Below the pieces are notes generated by a model. That model was not told where the DNA came from. It saw only the letters and a program-made list of their open reading frames with translations, and did not search any database. Of a stretch of 57,746 nt of DNA, positions 1-8,339 are shown in pieces. This DNA comes from Komagataeibacter europaeus LMG 18890 (GTDB lineage: Bacteria; Pseudomonadota; Alphaproteobacteria; Acetobacterales; Acetobacteraceae). The translations under genes and the position numbers were made by a program. Every line of letters begins with the position of its first letter. Position 1 is the stretch's first letter. The stretch spans positions 205,644 through 263,389 of the forward strand of contig NZ_CADP01000001.1 of NCBI RefSeq assembly GCF_000285295.1, read 5' to 3'.

Positions 1-464
1 CCGCCCTGGCGCGACAGGAACACCGCGCCGGTAGCCGCCAGCGGGTCCATCACCCGCTTCATCGGGCGACCGCGCAGGCTGGCGTCCCCTGTCATGACGG
101 ATGTGAAGCCATGGCTGGCCAGAATGCCCGACAGCAGCCGCGCCGCCGTGCCCGAATTGCCCATGTCCAGCACGTCCGCCGGTTCACGCAGCCCATCCAG
201 CCCGCATCCCTGCACCGTCCAGTTCCCGGTTCCCGTGCGGGTGATGTCCGCGCCCAGCGCGCGCATCGCATCGGCGGTGCGCAGCACGTCCTCCCCTTCC
301 AGCAGGCCGGTGATGTGGGTCGTGCCACGCGCAAGGGCCGCGAACATCAGCGAACGGTGGCTGATCGATTTGTCACCCGGCACCTGGAGCGAACCGGAAA
401 GGGGCGCGCGCGGGGCATGGACCGTCAGCGCGCGGACGGAAGATTGGACGTGATCGGTTTTCAT
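1..464 (-). CDS. aroA: 3-phosphoshikimate 1-carboxyvinyltransferase (EPSP synthase), 5' part only
   Basis: Sixth step of the shikimate pathway: joins phosphoenolpyruvate to shikimate-3-phosphate in the cytoplasm. The gene runs off the left edge, so only about 154 N-terminal residues are visible. The reading frame from ATG at 464 opens with MKTDHVQSS and contains the family signature PGDKSISHRSLMFAALA near residue 28, then GEDVLRTADAMRALGA and the conserved LDMGNSGTAARLLSG stretch, which form the substrate-binding loops of the first domain. It is divergent from the FYDLN gene, with about 180 nt between them. The identification is firm; the missing C-terminal two thirds cannot be checked. Confidence 0.95.
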   Translation of the reverse strand, partial: MKTDHVQSSVRALTVHAPRAPLSGSLQVPGDKSISHRSLMFAALARGTTHITGLLEGEDVLRTADAMRALGADITRTGTGNWTVQGCGLDGLREPADVLDMGNSGTAARLLSGILASHGFTSVMTGDASLRGRPMKRVMDPLAATGAVFLSRQG

Positions 465-642
465 ACGTCCTCCAATTCCGTATTCCGGGTGGCAAAGTCA
501 ATCACAGATCGGCATGATCGGCCTGCCGGCGCATGCCCCGGTGTTTGACATTGCGCCTACAAACTGGCATGGGGCTGCGCCTTTTGCCACTTCCGGATAT
601 CGTGGCTTCATTCATAATCAAAACAGGATCGACAGGTTCAAG

Positions 643-981
643 ATGGCTCAGTCCAACCTCGGCACCAAACGTGTCTGTGTCTCCTGCAGCGCCCGTTTCT
701 ACGATCTGAACAAGAATCCGGCCGTCTGCCCCAAATGCGGGGCTGAACAGCCCGTGGAACTGCCCCGCGTCCGTCGCCCGGTGGAAGCTGCCCCCGAATC
801 CAAGCCCAAGACGGCTGATGACGCACTCGAAAACGATGTCGACGTCGATCTGGATACCGACGCCGATGATGATGATGCCGCCGTCCTGCCGGACGATGCG
901 GGCCTTGATGACGATGATGACGACGATATCAGCCGCGCCGACATCGACGTGAAGACCGACAAGGACGACCACGACAACTGA
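643..981 (+). CDS. FYDLN acid family protein (TIGR02300), Zn-ribbon plus Asp-rich tail
   Basis: Small (112 aa) conserved alphaproteobacterial protein of unknown function. The N-terminus, from MAQSNLGTKRVC, carries CVSC and CPKC pairs (a zinc-ribbon-like knuckle) flanking the diagnostic FYDLN motif near residues 20-24. The second half is extremely acidic, with runs such as DADDDDAA and DDDDDDD. An in-frame ATG lies further upstream at 514, but the family start is the ATG at 643. A strong terminator follows at once. The combination of a zinc knuckle and an acidic tail suggests a nucleic-acid or protein partner, but no function is established. Confidence 0.9.
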   Translation: MAQSNLGTKRVCVSCSARFYDLNKNPAVCPKCGAEQPVELPRVRRPVEAAPESKPKTADDALENDVDVDLDTDADDDDAAVLPDDAGLDDDDDDDISRADIDVKTDKDDHDN

Positions 982-988
982 CCTGATC

Positions 989-1020
989 CGGCCCGGGGCG
1001 TACTGTCCCGGGCCGTTTTT
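989..1020 (+). terminator. Rho-independent terminator after the FYDLN gene
   Basis: A perfect GGCCCGGG / CCCGGGCC stem with a 9-nt loop is followed by GTTTTT, starting 8 nt after the stop codon. It also separates the rightward FYDLN gene from the leftward folB gene. Confidence 0.85.
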
Positions 1021-1023
1021 GCA

Positions 1024-1425
1024 TCAGGTGCGCGGATTGCGGCGCTCGATCTCGACGCCAACCGATTCGGCATCGTCAAAGATATCCAGCTTTTCCACGC
1101 AGATGCGCGTGATGCGGATGCGCCTGTCCTCCAGCACGCCCGCCGCGATTCGTTCGGCCAGCGTTTCCACCAGCGCGACATGGCCACGCGCCACGATTTC
1201 GCGCACCAGCAGCACCACACGTTCATATGATACCGTGCGTTCCAGATCGTCCGGCCCCACGTCCAGTGTCGCACTGTCCGGTACGCCGAAGACCACGTTG
1301 ACACGGATGCGCTGGGTCACGCCCTGTTCATGTTCAAACACGCCAATATGGGCGTCCAGCACCATGTTGCGCACAAACAGGCAGCGCAGCGGTTGCGGTT
1401 CATTCCATGGCGGCAGCAGGGACAT
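1024..1425 (-). CDS. folB: dihydroneopterin aldolase
   Basis: Folate biosynthesis: cleaves 7,8-dihydroneopterin to 6-hydroxymethyl-dihydropterin and glycolaldehyde. 133 aa, the normal FolB length. Visible signatures are LDAHIGVFEHEQG near the N-terminus (substrate-binding Glu region), SYERVVLLVRE in the middle, VETLAERIA in the long helix, and VEKLDIF containing the conserved catalytic Lys near the C-terminus. It lies 24 nt downstream of an SDR gene resembling pteridine reductases, and both are on the minus strand, so they are probably co-transcribed from the dnaX-recR direction. The ATG at 1425 is chosen because the homologous region begins a few residues later. Confidence 0.93.
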   Translation of the reverse strand: MSLLPPWNEPQPLRCLFVRNMVLDAHIGVFEHEQGVTQRIRVNVVFGVPDSATLDVGPDDLERTVSYERVVLLVREIVARGHVALVETLAERIAAGVLEDRRIRITRICVEKLDIFDDAESVGVEIERRNPRT

Positions 1426-1449
1426 GGCGGATCCAGTCGGTTGAAATGT

Positions 1450-2235
1450 TCAGGCCGGGCGCGGGGCGGGCGACCACTGCATGTGCTGCCCCCCGTCAAG
1501 GGCAAGCATCTGCCCGGTTACGGACGGCAGGCACAGCAGCGACAGCGCCGCGCGGGCGATTTCATCCACCGTCGCCCCATGCCCCAGCGGGACGGAGGCG
1601 CATTGCCGGGCGAAATGGTCTGCCGTCTGCCGTGGCGTGGGCAGTACCGGGCCGGGACCGATGGCGTTTACCCGGATACGATGCGGCGCCAGCGCCAGCG
1701 CCATGGTCTGCGTCAGGGTCCACAACGCGGCCTTGGACACGGTATAGCTGACAAAATGCGGGGTCAGCGACCATACGCGTTCATCCAGCATGTTCAGCAC
1801 CATGCCTTCCGCCCCCGGGGGCAGCAGGCGTGCGAATTCCTGCATCAGCACGAACGGCGCGCGGGTATTGGGTTCCATATGCCCGTCCCACCCTGCCCGT
1901 GTGGCGTCATCCCATTCATCGCGGCGGAAGGTGCTGGCATTGTTGACCAGCATACCCACCGGCCCGAGCGCGTCCATGACGGCGGGCAGCAGGGGACGGA
2001 CCGATGCTTCATGTGACAGGTCGGCCTGAAATACCCGTGCCCTGCGACCAAGAGCACGGATTTCCGCCGCCGCCTGTCCGGCCGCATGAGCGGATTCATT
2101 GTAATGGATGGCGATATCGAAGCCCGCCCGCGCCAGTTCCAACGCAATGGCGCGGCCAAGCCGGGCAGCGCCCCCCGTCACCAGCGCCACGCGCGGAATG
2201 GCGGCGGGCACGGGCCATGCAGCGATATCGCTCAC
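1450..2235 (-). CDS. SDR oxidoreductase, probable pteridine (dihydromonapterin-type) reductase
   Basis: 261-aa short-chain dehydrogenase, NAD(P)-dependent. The glycine motif TGGAARLGRAIA lies near residue 20, NNAS near 97, and the catalytic YxxxK is YTVSKAAL near 163. Arg in the glycine loop (TGxxxRxG) and the HYNES segment after beta-2 resemble FolM/pteridine reductases that prefer NADPH. The start is a GTG overlapping the recR stop by 4 nt (GTGA), implying translational coupling; folB follows 24 nt later. The neighbourhood supports a role in reducing a pterin (dihydrofolate or dihydromonapterin), but this is inference, since SDR substrate cannot be read from sequence. Confidence 0.82.
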   Translation of the reverse strand: MSDIAAWPVPAAIPRVALVTGGAARLGRAIALELARAGFDIAIHYNESAHAAGQAAAEIRALGRRARVFQADLSHEASVRPLLPAVMDALGPVGMLVNNASTFRRDEWDDATRAGWDGHMEPNTRAPFVLMQEFARLLPPGAEGMVLNMLDERVWSLTPHFVSYTVSKAALWTLTQTMALALAPHRIRVNAIGPGPVLPTPRQTADHFARQCASVPLGHGATVDEIARAALSLLCLPSVTGQMLALDGGQHMQWSPAPRPA

Positions 2236-2828
2236 GCCGGCCTGCGCGCCATGATGGCGGCGGCCAGCGTCCCGTCATCCAGCACGTCAAGCGCGCCGCC
2301 TACCGGCACGCCCTGCCCCACGCGGCTGACCTGCACATCGAAACGGGCCAGGCGCTCATGCAGCCAGTGCATGGTGGTCGCGCCTTCCACCGTCGTGCCC
2401 AGGGCAAGGATGACCTCACGCACGCCACCTGCGGCGATACGGTCGAACAGGGGCTGCACGTTCAGGTCATCCGGCCCCATGCCCGACAGGGCGGACAGCG
2501 TACCGCCCAGCACCTGGTACACGCCGCGATGCACGCCCGCACGCTCCAGCGCCCACAGGTCGCCCACGTTTTCCACCACGCAGACCAGTCCGTCATCACG
2601 CGTGGGATCGGCGCAGATACCGCACGGATCCGTCGTGTCGAGGTTACCGCACGTTGAACAGGTGCGCACGGCGCGGGCCGCCTGTTCCATTGCTTCGGCA
2701 AGGGGCAGCATCCGCGCATGGGGCTGGCGCAGCAGGGCCAGTGCCGCGCGGCGGGCCGAACGTGGCCCCAGTCCCGGCAGGCGGCCCAACAGGGTCACCA
2801 GCCGGTCAATTTCGCCCCTGCCGCTCAT
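2232..2828 (-). CDS. recR: recombination mediator protein RecR
   Basis: DNA repair: with RecO and RecF it loads RecA on gapped DNA coated by SSB. 198 aa, standard size. A helix-hairpin-helix LPGLGPRSARRAAL lies near residue 17, a four-Cys zinc finger (C57, C60, C69, C72), a Toprim domain beginning at VCVVENVGD, and the family signature VGGALDVLDDGTL near the C-terminus. The upstream ATG is preceded by GGGGGA. It sits in the widely conserved dnaX-ebfC-recR order and overlaps the SDR gene by 4 nt. Confidence 0.97.
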   Translation of the reverse strand: MSGRGEIDRLVTLLGRLPGLGPRSARRAALALLRQPHARMLPLAEAMEQAARAVRTCSTCGNLDTTDPCGICADPTRDDGLVCVVENVGDLWALERAGVHRGVYQVLGGTLSALSGMGPDDLNVQPLFDRIAAGGVREVILALGTTVEGATTMHWLHERLARFDVQVSRVGQGVPVGGALDVLDDGTLAAAIMARRPA

Positions 2829-2850
2829 GCATGTCCCCCGGTGTCATGGA

Positions 2851-3174
2851 TCAGAACGGGAATTTCATCCCGCCCGGCAGGCTCAGGCCACCTGTAACCT
2901 TCTTCATTTCCTCGCTGGCGGTGGCGTCAAGTTTCTTGCGCGCATCAGCACTGGCCGCAAGGATCAGGTCCTGCAGCATTTCCATCTCGGCCGGGTCAGC
3001 CAGCTTGGGGTCGATACGGATCGCCTTCATGTCGCCCTTGCCGTTCATGGTGATGGTCACCATGCCAGCGCCCGCGCTGCCTTCGATCGTCATGTCTTCC
3101 AGCTTGGCCTGCATTTCTTCCATGCGGGCCTGCATCTGTGTGGCCTGCTTCATCAGGCCGGCAAGATTTTTCAT
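2851..3174 (-). CDS. YbaB/EbfC family nucleoid-associated protein
   Basis: 107-aa DNA-binding protein of the YbaB/EbfC family, a dimer of tweezer shape in known members. Visible features are an N-terminal amphipathic helix ([21 protein letters not shown]), the conserved core [20 protein letters not shown], and a C-terminal [18 protein letters not shown]. The Shine-Dalgarno GAGGAG overlaps the end of dnaX, 15 nt upstream, and recR follows 22 nt downstream, so the three genes form one unit. The family usually co-occurs with RecR and DnaX; the exact role (recombination or nucleoid packaging) remains open. Confidence 0.95.
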   Translation of the reverse strand: MKNLAGLMKQATQMQARMEEMQAKLEDMTIEGSAGAGMVTITMNGKGDMKAIRIDPKLADPAEMEMLQDLILAASADARKKLDATASEEMKKVTGGLSLPGGMKFPF

Positions 3175-3189
3175 GTTCAGTTGCTCTCC

Positions 3190-5193
3190 TCAGGCAAAAT
3201 CATCTGAATCCAGATCGTCCTCTTCTACCAGATCGGCATCAAGAGGCGCGAATTCGAGATCCGGGGCCAGATTTCCGGCCGCCATTTCTTCCGGTGGCAG
3301 GCCATAGTCATCCAGCGCGTGGTCCGTGACCTCACCCAGGCGGGCTGTCGGGAAGACCTGCATCGCGGCCTGCACCAGCGGATGGGCCTGCGCCGCGGCA
3401 CGATGCAACTGGATGATCTCCGCCCCCTGTTCGGCCAGGGTTGCTTCCCCCTGCTCTTCCGACAGGCGCACCTGCCATGCGGAATCGCCGGTGCCCTCAC
3501 GCAGCACGGTTTCCAGCCGCCGGGCAAGACCGGGCAGGCTGTTGCGCTCGATCCGTATCTCGATCAGTGGCGGGGCGAAGGACACCAGATGCGTCGCATG
3601 GCGCAGGTGCCCATGCAGCATGGCGTCACGGCCTGATACAAACGCCACGGTCTCGCGCCATGTGCGCGGCGGGGCGACGGGTTGCGGCGTGGGGGCGGTT
3701 TCCGCCACCTTTCCGGTCCGGGGCGCGGGTTGCGGCGTGGTTTCAACCCGCATGCCGCCATTGGCCACCATGCGGATCCCGCCACCATGCGGGTTCCCGC
3801 CGGTGGGGGACGACGCGGAGACGGCTGACATGGTCGCGCCGCCGCCATCCCCTGCCGGTTCCGACACCTGCAGGGGGGCCGCCGCGGCATCCTGCCCCAG
3901 CATCCTGCGCACGACATCGCCCGGCGGCGGCAGGTCGGCCACGTAACACAGGCGGATCAGCACCATTTCGGCCGCCTGCCTGCGGTCAGGGGCCTGTTCC
4001 ACTTCCGACAGGCCCTTGAGCAACATCTGCCATGTCCGCCCCAGCACCGGCACGGGCACGCGTTCGGCCAGGGCCGCGCCCCGCTCGCGCTCGGCTTCAG
4101 GCAGTTCGGGGTTATCACGCAGTGCCGGAATCGCCTTGATACGCGACACGGTATGCACCAGTTCCAGCACATCGCCGAGCAGCACGCCCAGATCGCCGCC
4201 ACGCACATAGACATCCGCCGTGATGGCCAGCGCCCGGTCGGGCTTGCCCGCCAGCACCGCATCCAGCAGGTCGAACACCAGCCCCCGATCCGCCAGCCCC
4301 AGCATGCCCGCCACGAGGTCCACGCCGATGGGGGCCGCATCCGTGCCACCTTCCCCATCCAGCGTGCCCTGGGCAATGGCCTGGTCCAGCAGCGACAGCC
4401 CGTCCCGCACCGACCCGTCCGCGGCGCGGGCGATCAGCGACAGCGCATCGGGGGAAAAGCGGACATGTTCGGCCTGCGCCACCCGGTCGAAATGCGCGGC
4501 CAGTTCCACCTGCGGCACGCGACGCAGGGCAAAGGTCTGGCAGCGCGACAGGACGGTGACCGGAACCTTGCGCAGTTCGGTGGTCGCGAAAATGAAGGTG
4601 ACCTGCGCCGGCGGTTCTTCCAGTGTCTTGAGCAGCGCGTTGAACGCGTTGCGCGAAAGCATGTGCACTTCATCGATGATGAAGACCTTCATCCGTCCCT
4701 GCATGGGACGGAATCGGGTCGCTTCGATGATTTCGCGCACGTCATCGACGCCGGTGCGCGACGCGGCGTCCATTTCCAGCACGTCGGGGTGCCGGTCCGC
4801 CAGGATGGCGACGCAGTTGGGGCAGACGCCACACGGGTCGGCCGTGGGGCCACCCCTGCCATCCGGTCCGGTGCAGTTCAGGGCACGGGCGATGATGCGG
4901 GCCGTGGTGGTCTTGCCCACCCCCCGCACGCCGGTCAGCATGAACGCGTGCGCGACCCGCCCCAGCGCAAAGGCATTGCGCAGGATACGGACAGTCGTTT
5001 CCTGCCCGATCAGGTCATCAAAGGTTGTGGGACGGTATTTCCGGGCCAGTACCCGGTAGGGCGCCGCAGGGGCCGCATCCGGCATGGTGGGGGCGGGCGA
5101 TGGCCCTGCGTCACCAAAAAGTCCGGGACCGTCTGCGGGCGGTGCAGGCAGCCCGGCCTCCTCGGAACGATCCTGATCCGACGGGACGGTCAT
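3190..5193 (-). CDS. dnaX: DNA polymerase III subunits gamma/tau
   Basis: Clamp-loader ATPase of the replicative polymerase. 667 aa from the preferred ATG at 5193 (MTVPSDQDRS); an in-frame ATG at 5247 would add 18 residues reaching close to the 4.5S RNA 3' end, so the inner start is favoured although neither has a strong ribosome site. Domains: AAA+ module beginning YRVLARKYRPTTFDDLIGQ, Walker A GVRGVGKTTTA near residue 90, a zinc module with CGVCPNC, Walker B IIDEVHML, sensor 1 TTELRKVP with SRCQTF; then a Pro/Ala-rich linker and a C-terminal tau-specific region. No A-rich slippery heptamer of the E. coli frameshift type is visible, so whether gamma is made is unclear. Confidence 0.96.
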   Translation of the reverse strand: MTVPSDQDRSEEAGLPAPPADGPGLFGDAGPSPAPTMPDAAPAAPYRVLARKYRPTTFDDLIGQETTVRILRNAFALGRVAHAFMLTGVRGVGKTTTARIIARALNCTGPDGRGGPTADPCGVCPNCVAILADRHPDVLEMDAASRTGVDDVREIIEATRFRPMQGRMKVFIIDEVHMLSRNAFNALLKTLEEPPAQVTFIFATTELRKVPVTVLSRCQTFALRRVPQVELAAHFDRVAQAEHVRFSPDALSLIARAADGSVRDGLSLLDQAIAQGTLDGEGGTDAAPIGVDLVAGMLGLADRGLVFDLLDAVLAGKPDRALAITADVYVRGGDLGVLLGDVLELVHTVSRIKAIPALRDNPELPEAERERGAALAERVPVPVLGRTWQMLLKGLSEVEQAPDRRQAAEMVLIRLCYVADLPPPGDVVRRMLGQDAAAAPLQVSEPAGDGGGATMSAVSASSPTGGNPHGGGIRMVANGGMRVETTPQPAPRTGKVAETAPTPQPVAPPRTWRETVAFVSGRDAMLHGHLRHATHLVSFAPPLIEIRIERNSLPGLARRLETVLREGTGDSAWQVRLSEEQGEATLAEQGAEIIQLHRAAAQAHPLVQAAMQVFPTARLGEVTDHALDDYGLPPEEMAAGNLAPDLEFAPLDADLVEEDDLDSDDFA

Positions 5194-5257
5194 TGATGCA
5201 TCCGGGCTGGAGAAGTGGCAACCGCGCCCAGGGCGCCATCGCGACATGGAAACTTTC

Positions 5258-5358
5258 GGGTGGAAGACCGGCCATAACCCGGACGAAACTCACTACGGCT
5301 GCTTCCTTCCGGACCTGACCAGGTTAGCAAGGTATCCGTCTACAACCGATCTCCCGAG
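5258..5358 (-). ncRNA. ffs: Signal recognition particle 4.5S RNA (small bacterial type)
   Basis: On the minus strand the conserved apical SRP domain GGTCAGGTCCGGAAGGAAGC is present exactly (complement of about 5301-5320), with the symmetric and asymmetric loop bases that bind Ffh. The flanks pair: GATCGGTT near the 5' end (complement of 5344-5351) with GGCCGGTC near the 3' end (about 5266-5273), and GTAGACGGA with TTCGTCCGG inside, giving one long hairpin of roughly 95-100 nt. The ends are estimates. It lies just upstream of dnaX on the same strand, a position seen in many bacteria. It targets membrane proteins co-translationally. Confidence 0.93.
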
Positions 5359-5426
5359 CGGGTTCTAACACATACACCCGCCCCATGCACAAGGGGGCGT
5401 TGGAAAAAATCACACCCTTCGTCCAC

Positions 5427-7202
5427 TTATTCCCCGACGGCGACACCGGACTGGTGGCGCATGTCCGCCCCGCCGTAATAACGCGCCTGCCCCACCTTCC
5501 CGATGCGCGGGCCACCGGACAGGATGCTTTCGGCCAGCCCCCATGGGGCGTGTTCTTCAATATGGTACCACTCACGCGTCAGGGTATGCGTCACGGCGGG
5601 CGACAGCGCGCCATGTTCCACCTGCACCACATCGGGCTGCCACTGTTCATGGATGCGTGGCAGGTCAACCGCCTGCTGCACATCCAGCCCGTAATCCACC
5701 ATGCCGGTCAGGACCGACAGGATGATGGTGGGAATGCGCGAACCACCGGGACTGCCCAGCACCATGACCGGCTGCCCGTTGCGTGAGACGATGGTAGGCG
5801 CCATGGATGACAGTGGCGTCTTGCCCGGTGCGATGGCATTGGCGGCGCTGCCGACGATGCCGAACATGTTGGGTTCACCCGGACGGCTGGAAAAATCGTC
5901 CATCTCGTCATTCATCACGATGCCGGTCTTTCCCGCCACCACCCCGGCCCCGAACCAGCCATTCAGGGTATAGGTCACGGCAACGGCGGTCCCGTCCTGA
6001 TCCGCGATGGAATAATGGGTGGTCTCTTCCTTCTCGCCCCCGGCTTCACCCGGGTGCAGGCTGGCGGAGGATACGGCATGGTTGAGCGGCAGGTACTGAC
6101 GGACCTGCCGTGCATAGGCCGGGTCGGTCAGGTGGGAGACCGGGTTGGTCACGAAAGCCGGGTCGCCAAGGTTCTGCCGGTCGGCATAGGCATGGCGCAT
6201 GGCCTCGACCTCACGCTGAACGCTGGCCGCCGTGTGCAGGCCAAGGGCATGCATGTCGTAGCCCGACAGGATGTTGAGCATTTCGCACAATGCGACACCA
6301 CCGCCGCTGGGTGGCGGGGCCGTGTCGATATGATAGCCGCGATAGTCACAGGACATCGGCGCCATCATGCGCGTGTGGTAACTGGTGAAATCCTTTCGCG
6401 ACAGGATACCACCGCCCTTCTGGCTGCTTCTGACGATTTCCCTTGCAATCGGGCCATCATAGAACGCCCGCGCGCCATCACGCGCGATCCGTTCCAGCGT
6501 CCGGGCCAGATCGGCCTGCACCAGCCGGTCGCCTGCCTCCAGCGGCGTGCCATCGGGGTGCAGGAAGATCGCGCGCGCATACGGGTCCCGCGCAAAGGCC
6601 GCGGTCATGGTATGCAGCAGTTCGACATCACTCTGTTTCAGGATGAACCCGTCACGCGCAAGGGCAATGGCGGGAGCCATGACATCGGCACGCGACAGCT
6701 TGCCCCAGCGGTCATGCACGTCCTCCATCCCCGCAACGGTGCCCGGCACCGCCACGGCCCGCCAGCCTGCGGTGGATGCCCCGGCGATGACATGGCCCGA
6801 CGCATCCTGATACATCGTGGGGGTCGCGGCACCGGGCGCGTGTTCGCGGAAATCGACAAAGGTGACATGCCCGTCCGGCGTACGCAGGGTCATGAACCCG
6901 CCGCCACCGATATTTCCCGCCGCCGGATAAACCACAGCCATGGCGTACCCCACGGCAACGGCGGCATCCACCGCATTGCCACCATGCGCCAGGATGTCCG
7001 CGCCCACATGGGATGCAAGATCCTGCGCGCTGACCACCATCGCGTGCCGCCCGGGCACGGGGGCAAGGCCCACGGCCTGTCCCGTCCGGGTGGTTGCAAA
7101 GGCCAGCGGGTCGGCCACTGCGGCCTGCCCGGCATCCGGCATGCCGGTCACAAGGCAGGCAAGAAGGATCGCGCCATACCGCAGGTTACGGGAAAAAGGC
7201 AT
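5427..7202 (-). CDS. ggt: gamma-glutamyltransferase (glutathione hydrolase), periplasmic
   Basis: Ntn-hydrolase that cleaves glutathione and other gamma-glutamyl compounds; it autoprocesses into large and small subunits. 591 aa from ATG 7202, which is preceded by GGAG at 9 nt spacing and starts a signal peptide (MPFSRNLRYGAILLACLVTG...AGQAA). A longer frame to 7307 exists but lacks a leader. Family marks: HGGNAVDAAVA near residue 73, GNIGGGGFM near 96, the nucleophile Thr394 in TTHYS at the small-subunit start, NDEMDDFS, PLSSMAPT and GSPGGSRIPT. The gene lies downstream of map, separated by a repeat-derived hairpin, so it may have its own promoter. Confidence 0.95.
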   Translation of the reverse strand: MPFSRNLRYGAILLACLVTGMPDAGQAAVADPLAFATTRTGQAVGLAPVPGRHAMVVSAQDLASHVGADILAHGGNAVDAAVAVGYAMAVVYPAAGNIGGGGFMTLRTPDGHVTFVDFREHAPGAATPTMYQDASGHVIAGASTAGWRAVAVPGTVAGMEDVHDRWGKLSRADVMAPAIALARDGFILKQSDVELLHTMTAAFARDPYARAIFLHPDGTPLEAGDRLVQADLARTLERIARDGARAFYDGPIAREIVRSSQKGGGILSRKDFTSYHTRMMAPMSCDYRGYHIDTAPPPSGGGVALCEMLNILSGYDMHALGLHTAASVQREVEAMRHAYADRQNLGDPAFVTNPVSHLTDPAYARQVRQYLPLNHAVSSASLHPGEAGGEKEETTHYSIADQDGTAVAVTYTLNGWFGAGVVAGKTGIVMNDEMDDFSSRPGEPNMFGIVGSAANAIAPGKTPLSSMAPTIVSRNGQPVMVLGSPGGSRIPTIILSVLTGMVDYGLDVQQAVDLPRIHEQWQPDVVQVEHGALSPAVTHTLTREWYHIEEHAPWGLAESILSGGPRIGKVGQARYYGGADMRHQSGVAVGE

Positions 7203-7309
7203 GTTGGCTCGCTCCGTTGCTGATTTCCGTTTCCCCTGCGTGTCAGGCAGCGGGCCTGTCCCTGAAGGCTGCCTGAACAGCCAGCCCCCGGGACATCCTT
7301 CAGTCATAA

Positions 7310-7386
7310 GAACTTCTGGGGGACGCTTTGTGCAGAAATCGTCAGGAAACGCCGTCTTTATTTAAAAAAGACGGCGCTTTAAAACG
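7310..7386. repeat. Intergenic palindromic element, copy R1 (contains a bidirectional terminator hairpin)
   Basis: Related to the element at 13102-13175: the left arm is AACTTCTGGGGG, the middle reads GTCAGGAAACGCCGTCTTT, and the right arm ends GCGCTTTAAAACG. The inner hairpin CGCCGTCTTT / AAAGACGGCG (7350-7379) is perfect, with A/T runs on both sides, so it can terminate in either direction. It begins directly after the map stop codon (7388), so it probably ends map transcription. Confidence 0.7.
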
Positions 7387-7387
7387 T

Positions 7388-8200
7388 TTATTTTCCATCA
7401 ACTGGATAAGGCGGGCAGGTATAGCCCGCGGGTGACAGGGTAAAGACCTCGCACCCGTCCTCGGTCACGCCCAGCATATGCTCGAACTGGGCTGACAGGG
7501 AACGGTCGCGCGTAACGGCGGTCCATCCGTCTTCCAGGATCTTCACATCCGGACGCCCGGTGTTCAGCATTGGTTCGATGGTGAAGAACATGCCCGGACG
7601 CAGGACCAGTCCCTCACCAGGGCGGCCATAATGCAGCACGTTTGGCGGGGCATGGAAGGTACGCCCGATTCCATGGCCACAGAAATCCTGCACCACCGAA
7701 AAACGGCGTGCTTCGGCATAGGTCTGGATAACATGCCCGATATCACCCAGCGTCGCGCCCGGACGCACCGCATCAATGGACAGCATGAGGGATTCGTACG
7801 TCGCCTCGATCAGCTTCTGGGCCTTTATGGGTATCTTGCCGACCGTGTACATGCGGCTGGTATCACCAAACCAGCCATCCAGGATAACGGTCACATCGAT
7901 ATTCAGGATGTCACCATCCTTCAGTTCCCGATCACCGGGAATGCCATGGCAGACGACATGGTTGATCGAAATGCAGCTGGAGGCCGGATACCCCCGGTAA
8001 CCCAGTGTGGCCGGCACCGCGTCATTGGCGATCATGAAATCGTGGATCAGCCTGTCCAGTGCGCCCGTGGTGACCCCGGCGCGCACATGCGGCGTGATCA
8101 TGTCCAGCGTCCGTGCGGCAAGCTGGCCTGCGGCACGCATTCCGGCAAAATCCTCGGGGGAGTGGATCTGCACCCCGCCGCCGCGCATATCGCCTTCCAT
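7388..8200 (-). CDS. map: type I methionine aminopeptidase
   Basis: Removes the initiator Met from nascent proteins; a two-metal enzyme. 270 aa from ATG 8200 (MEGDMRGGG), chosen because AAAGGA lies 7-8 nt upstream; an ATG at 8227 would add 9 residues. The pita-bread fold signatures are present: CHGIPGDRELKDGDILNIDV with metal-binding Asp, DGWFGDTSRMY, HGIGRTFHAPPNV with metal-binding His, FTIEPML and a C-terminal QFEHMLGVTEDG. The extra CPPY tail is minor. It is followed by repeat R1 and ggt. Confidence 0.95.
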   Translation of the reverse strand: MEGDMRGGGVQIHSPEDFAGMRAAGQLAARTLDMITPHVRAGVTTGALDRLIHDFMIANDAVPATLGYRGYPASSCISINHVVCHGIPGDRELKDGDILNIDVTVILDGWFGDTSRMYTVGKIPIKAQKLIEATYESLMLSIDAVRPGATLGDIGHVIQTYAEARRFSVVQDFCGHGIGRTFHAPPNVLHYGRPGEGLVLRPGMFFTIEPMLNTGRPDVKILEDGWTAVTRDRSLSAQFEHMLGVTEDGCEVFTLSPAGYTCPPYPVDGK

Positions 8201-8339
8201 GGCGTTATCCTTTCCTGTGTTCGTCACATGACCACCCGCCCGCAGTCATGAACGGGACGACAGGAACACGCCTGACCCGCATGCCAGCCGCGCCGGATGG
8301 ATAATGTCATGCCTTCTATACAGCGCCCGGAACGCGCTG

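Noticed and set aside
3190-5193. Programmed frameshift in dnaX making gamma
   Set aside because: No A-AAA-AAG type slippery run with a downstream stem was seen in the GC-rich linker.
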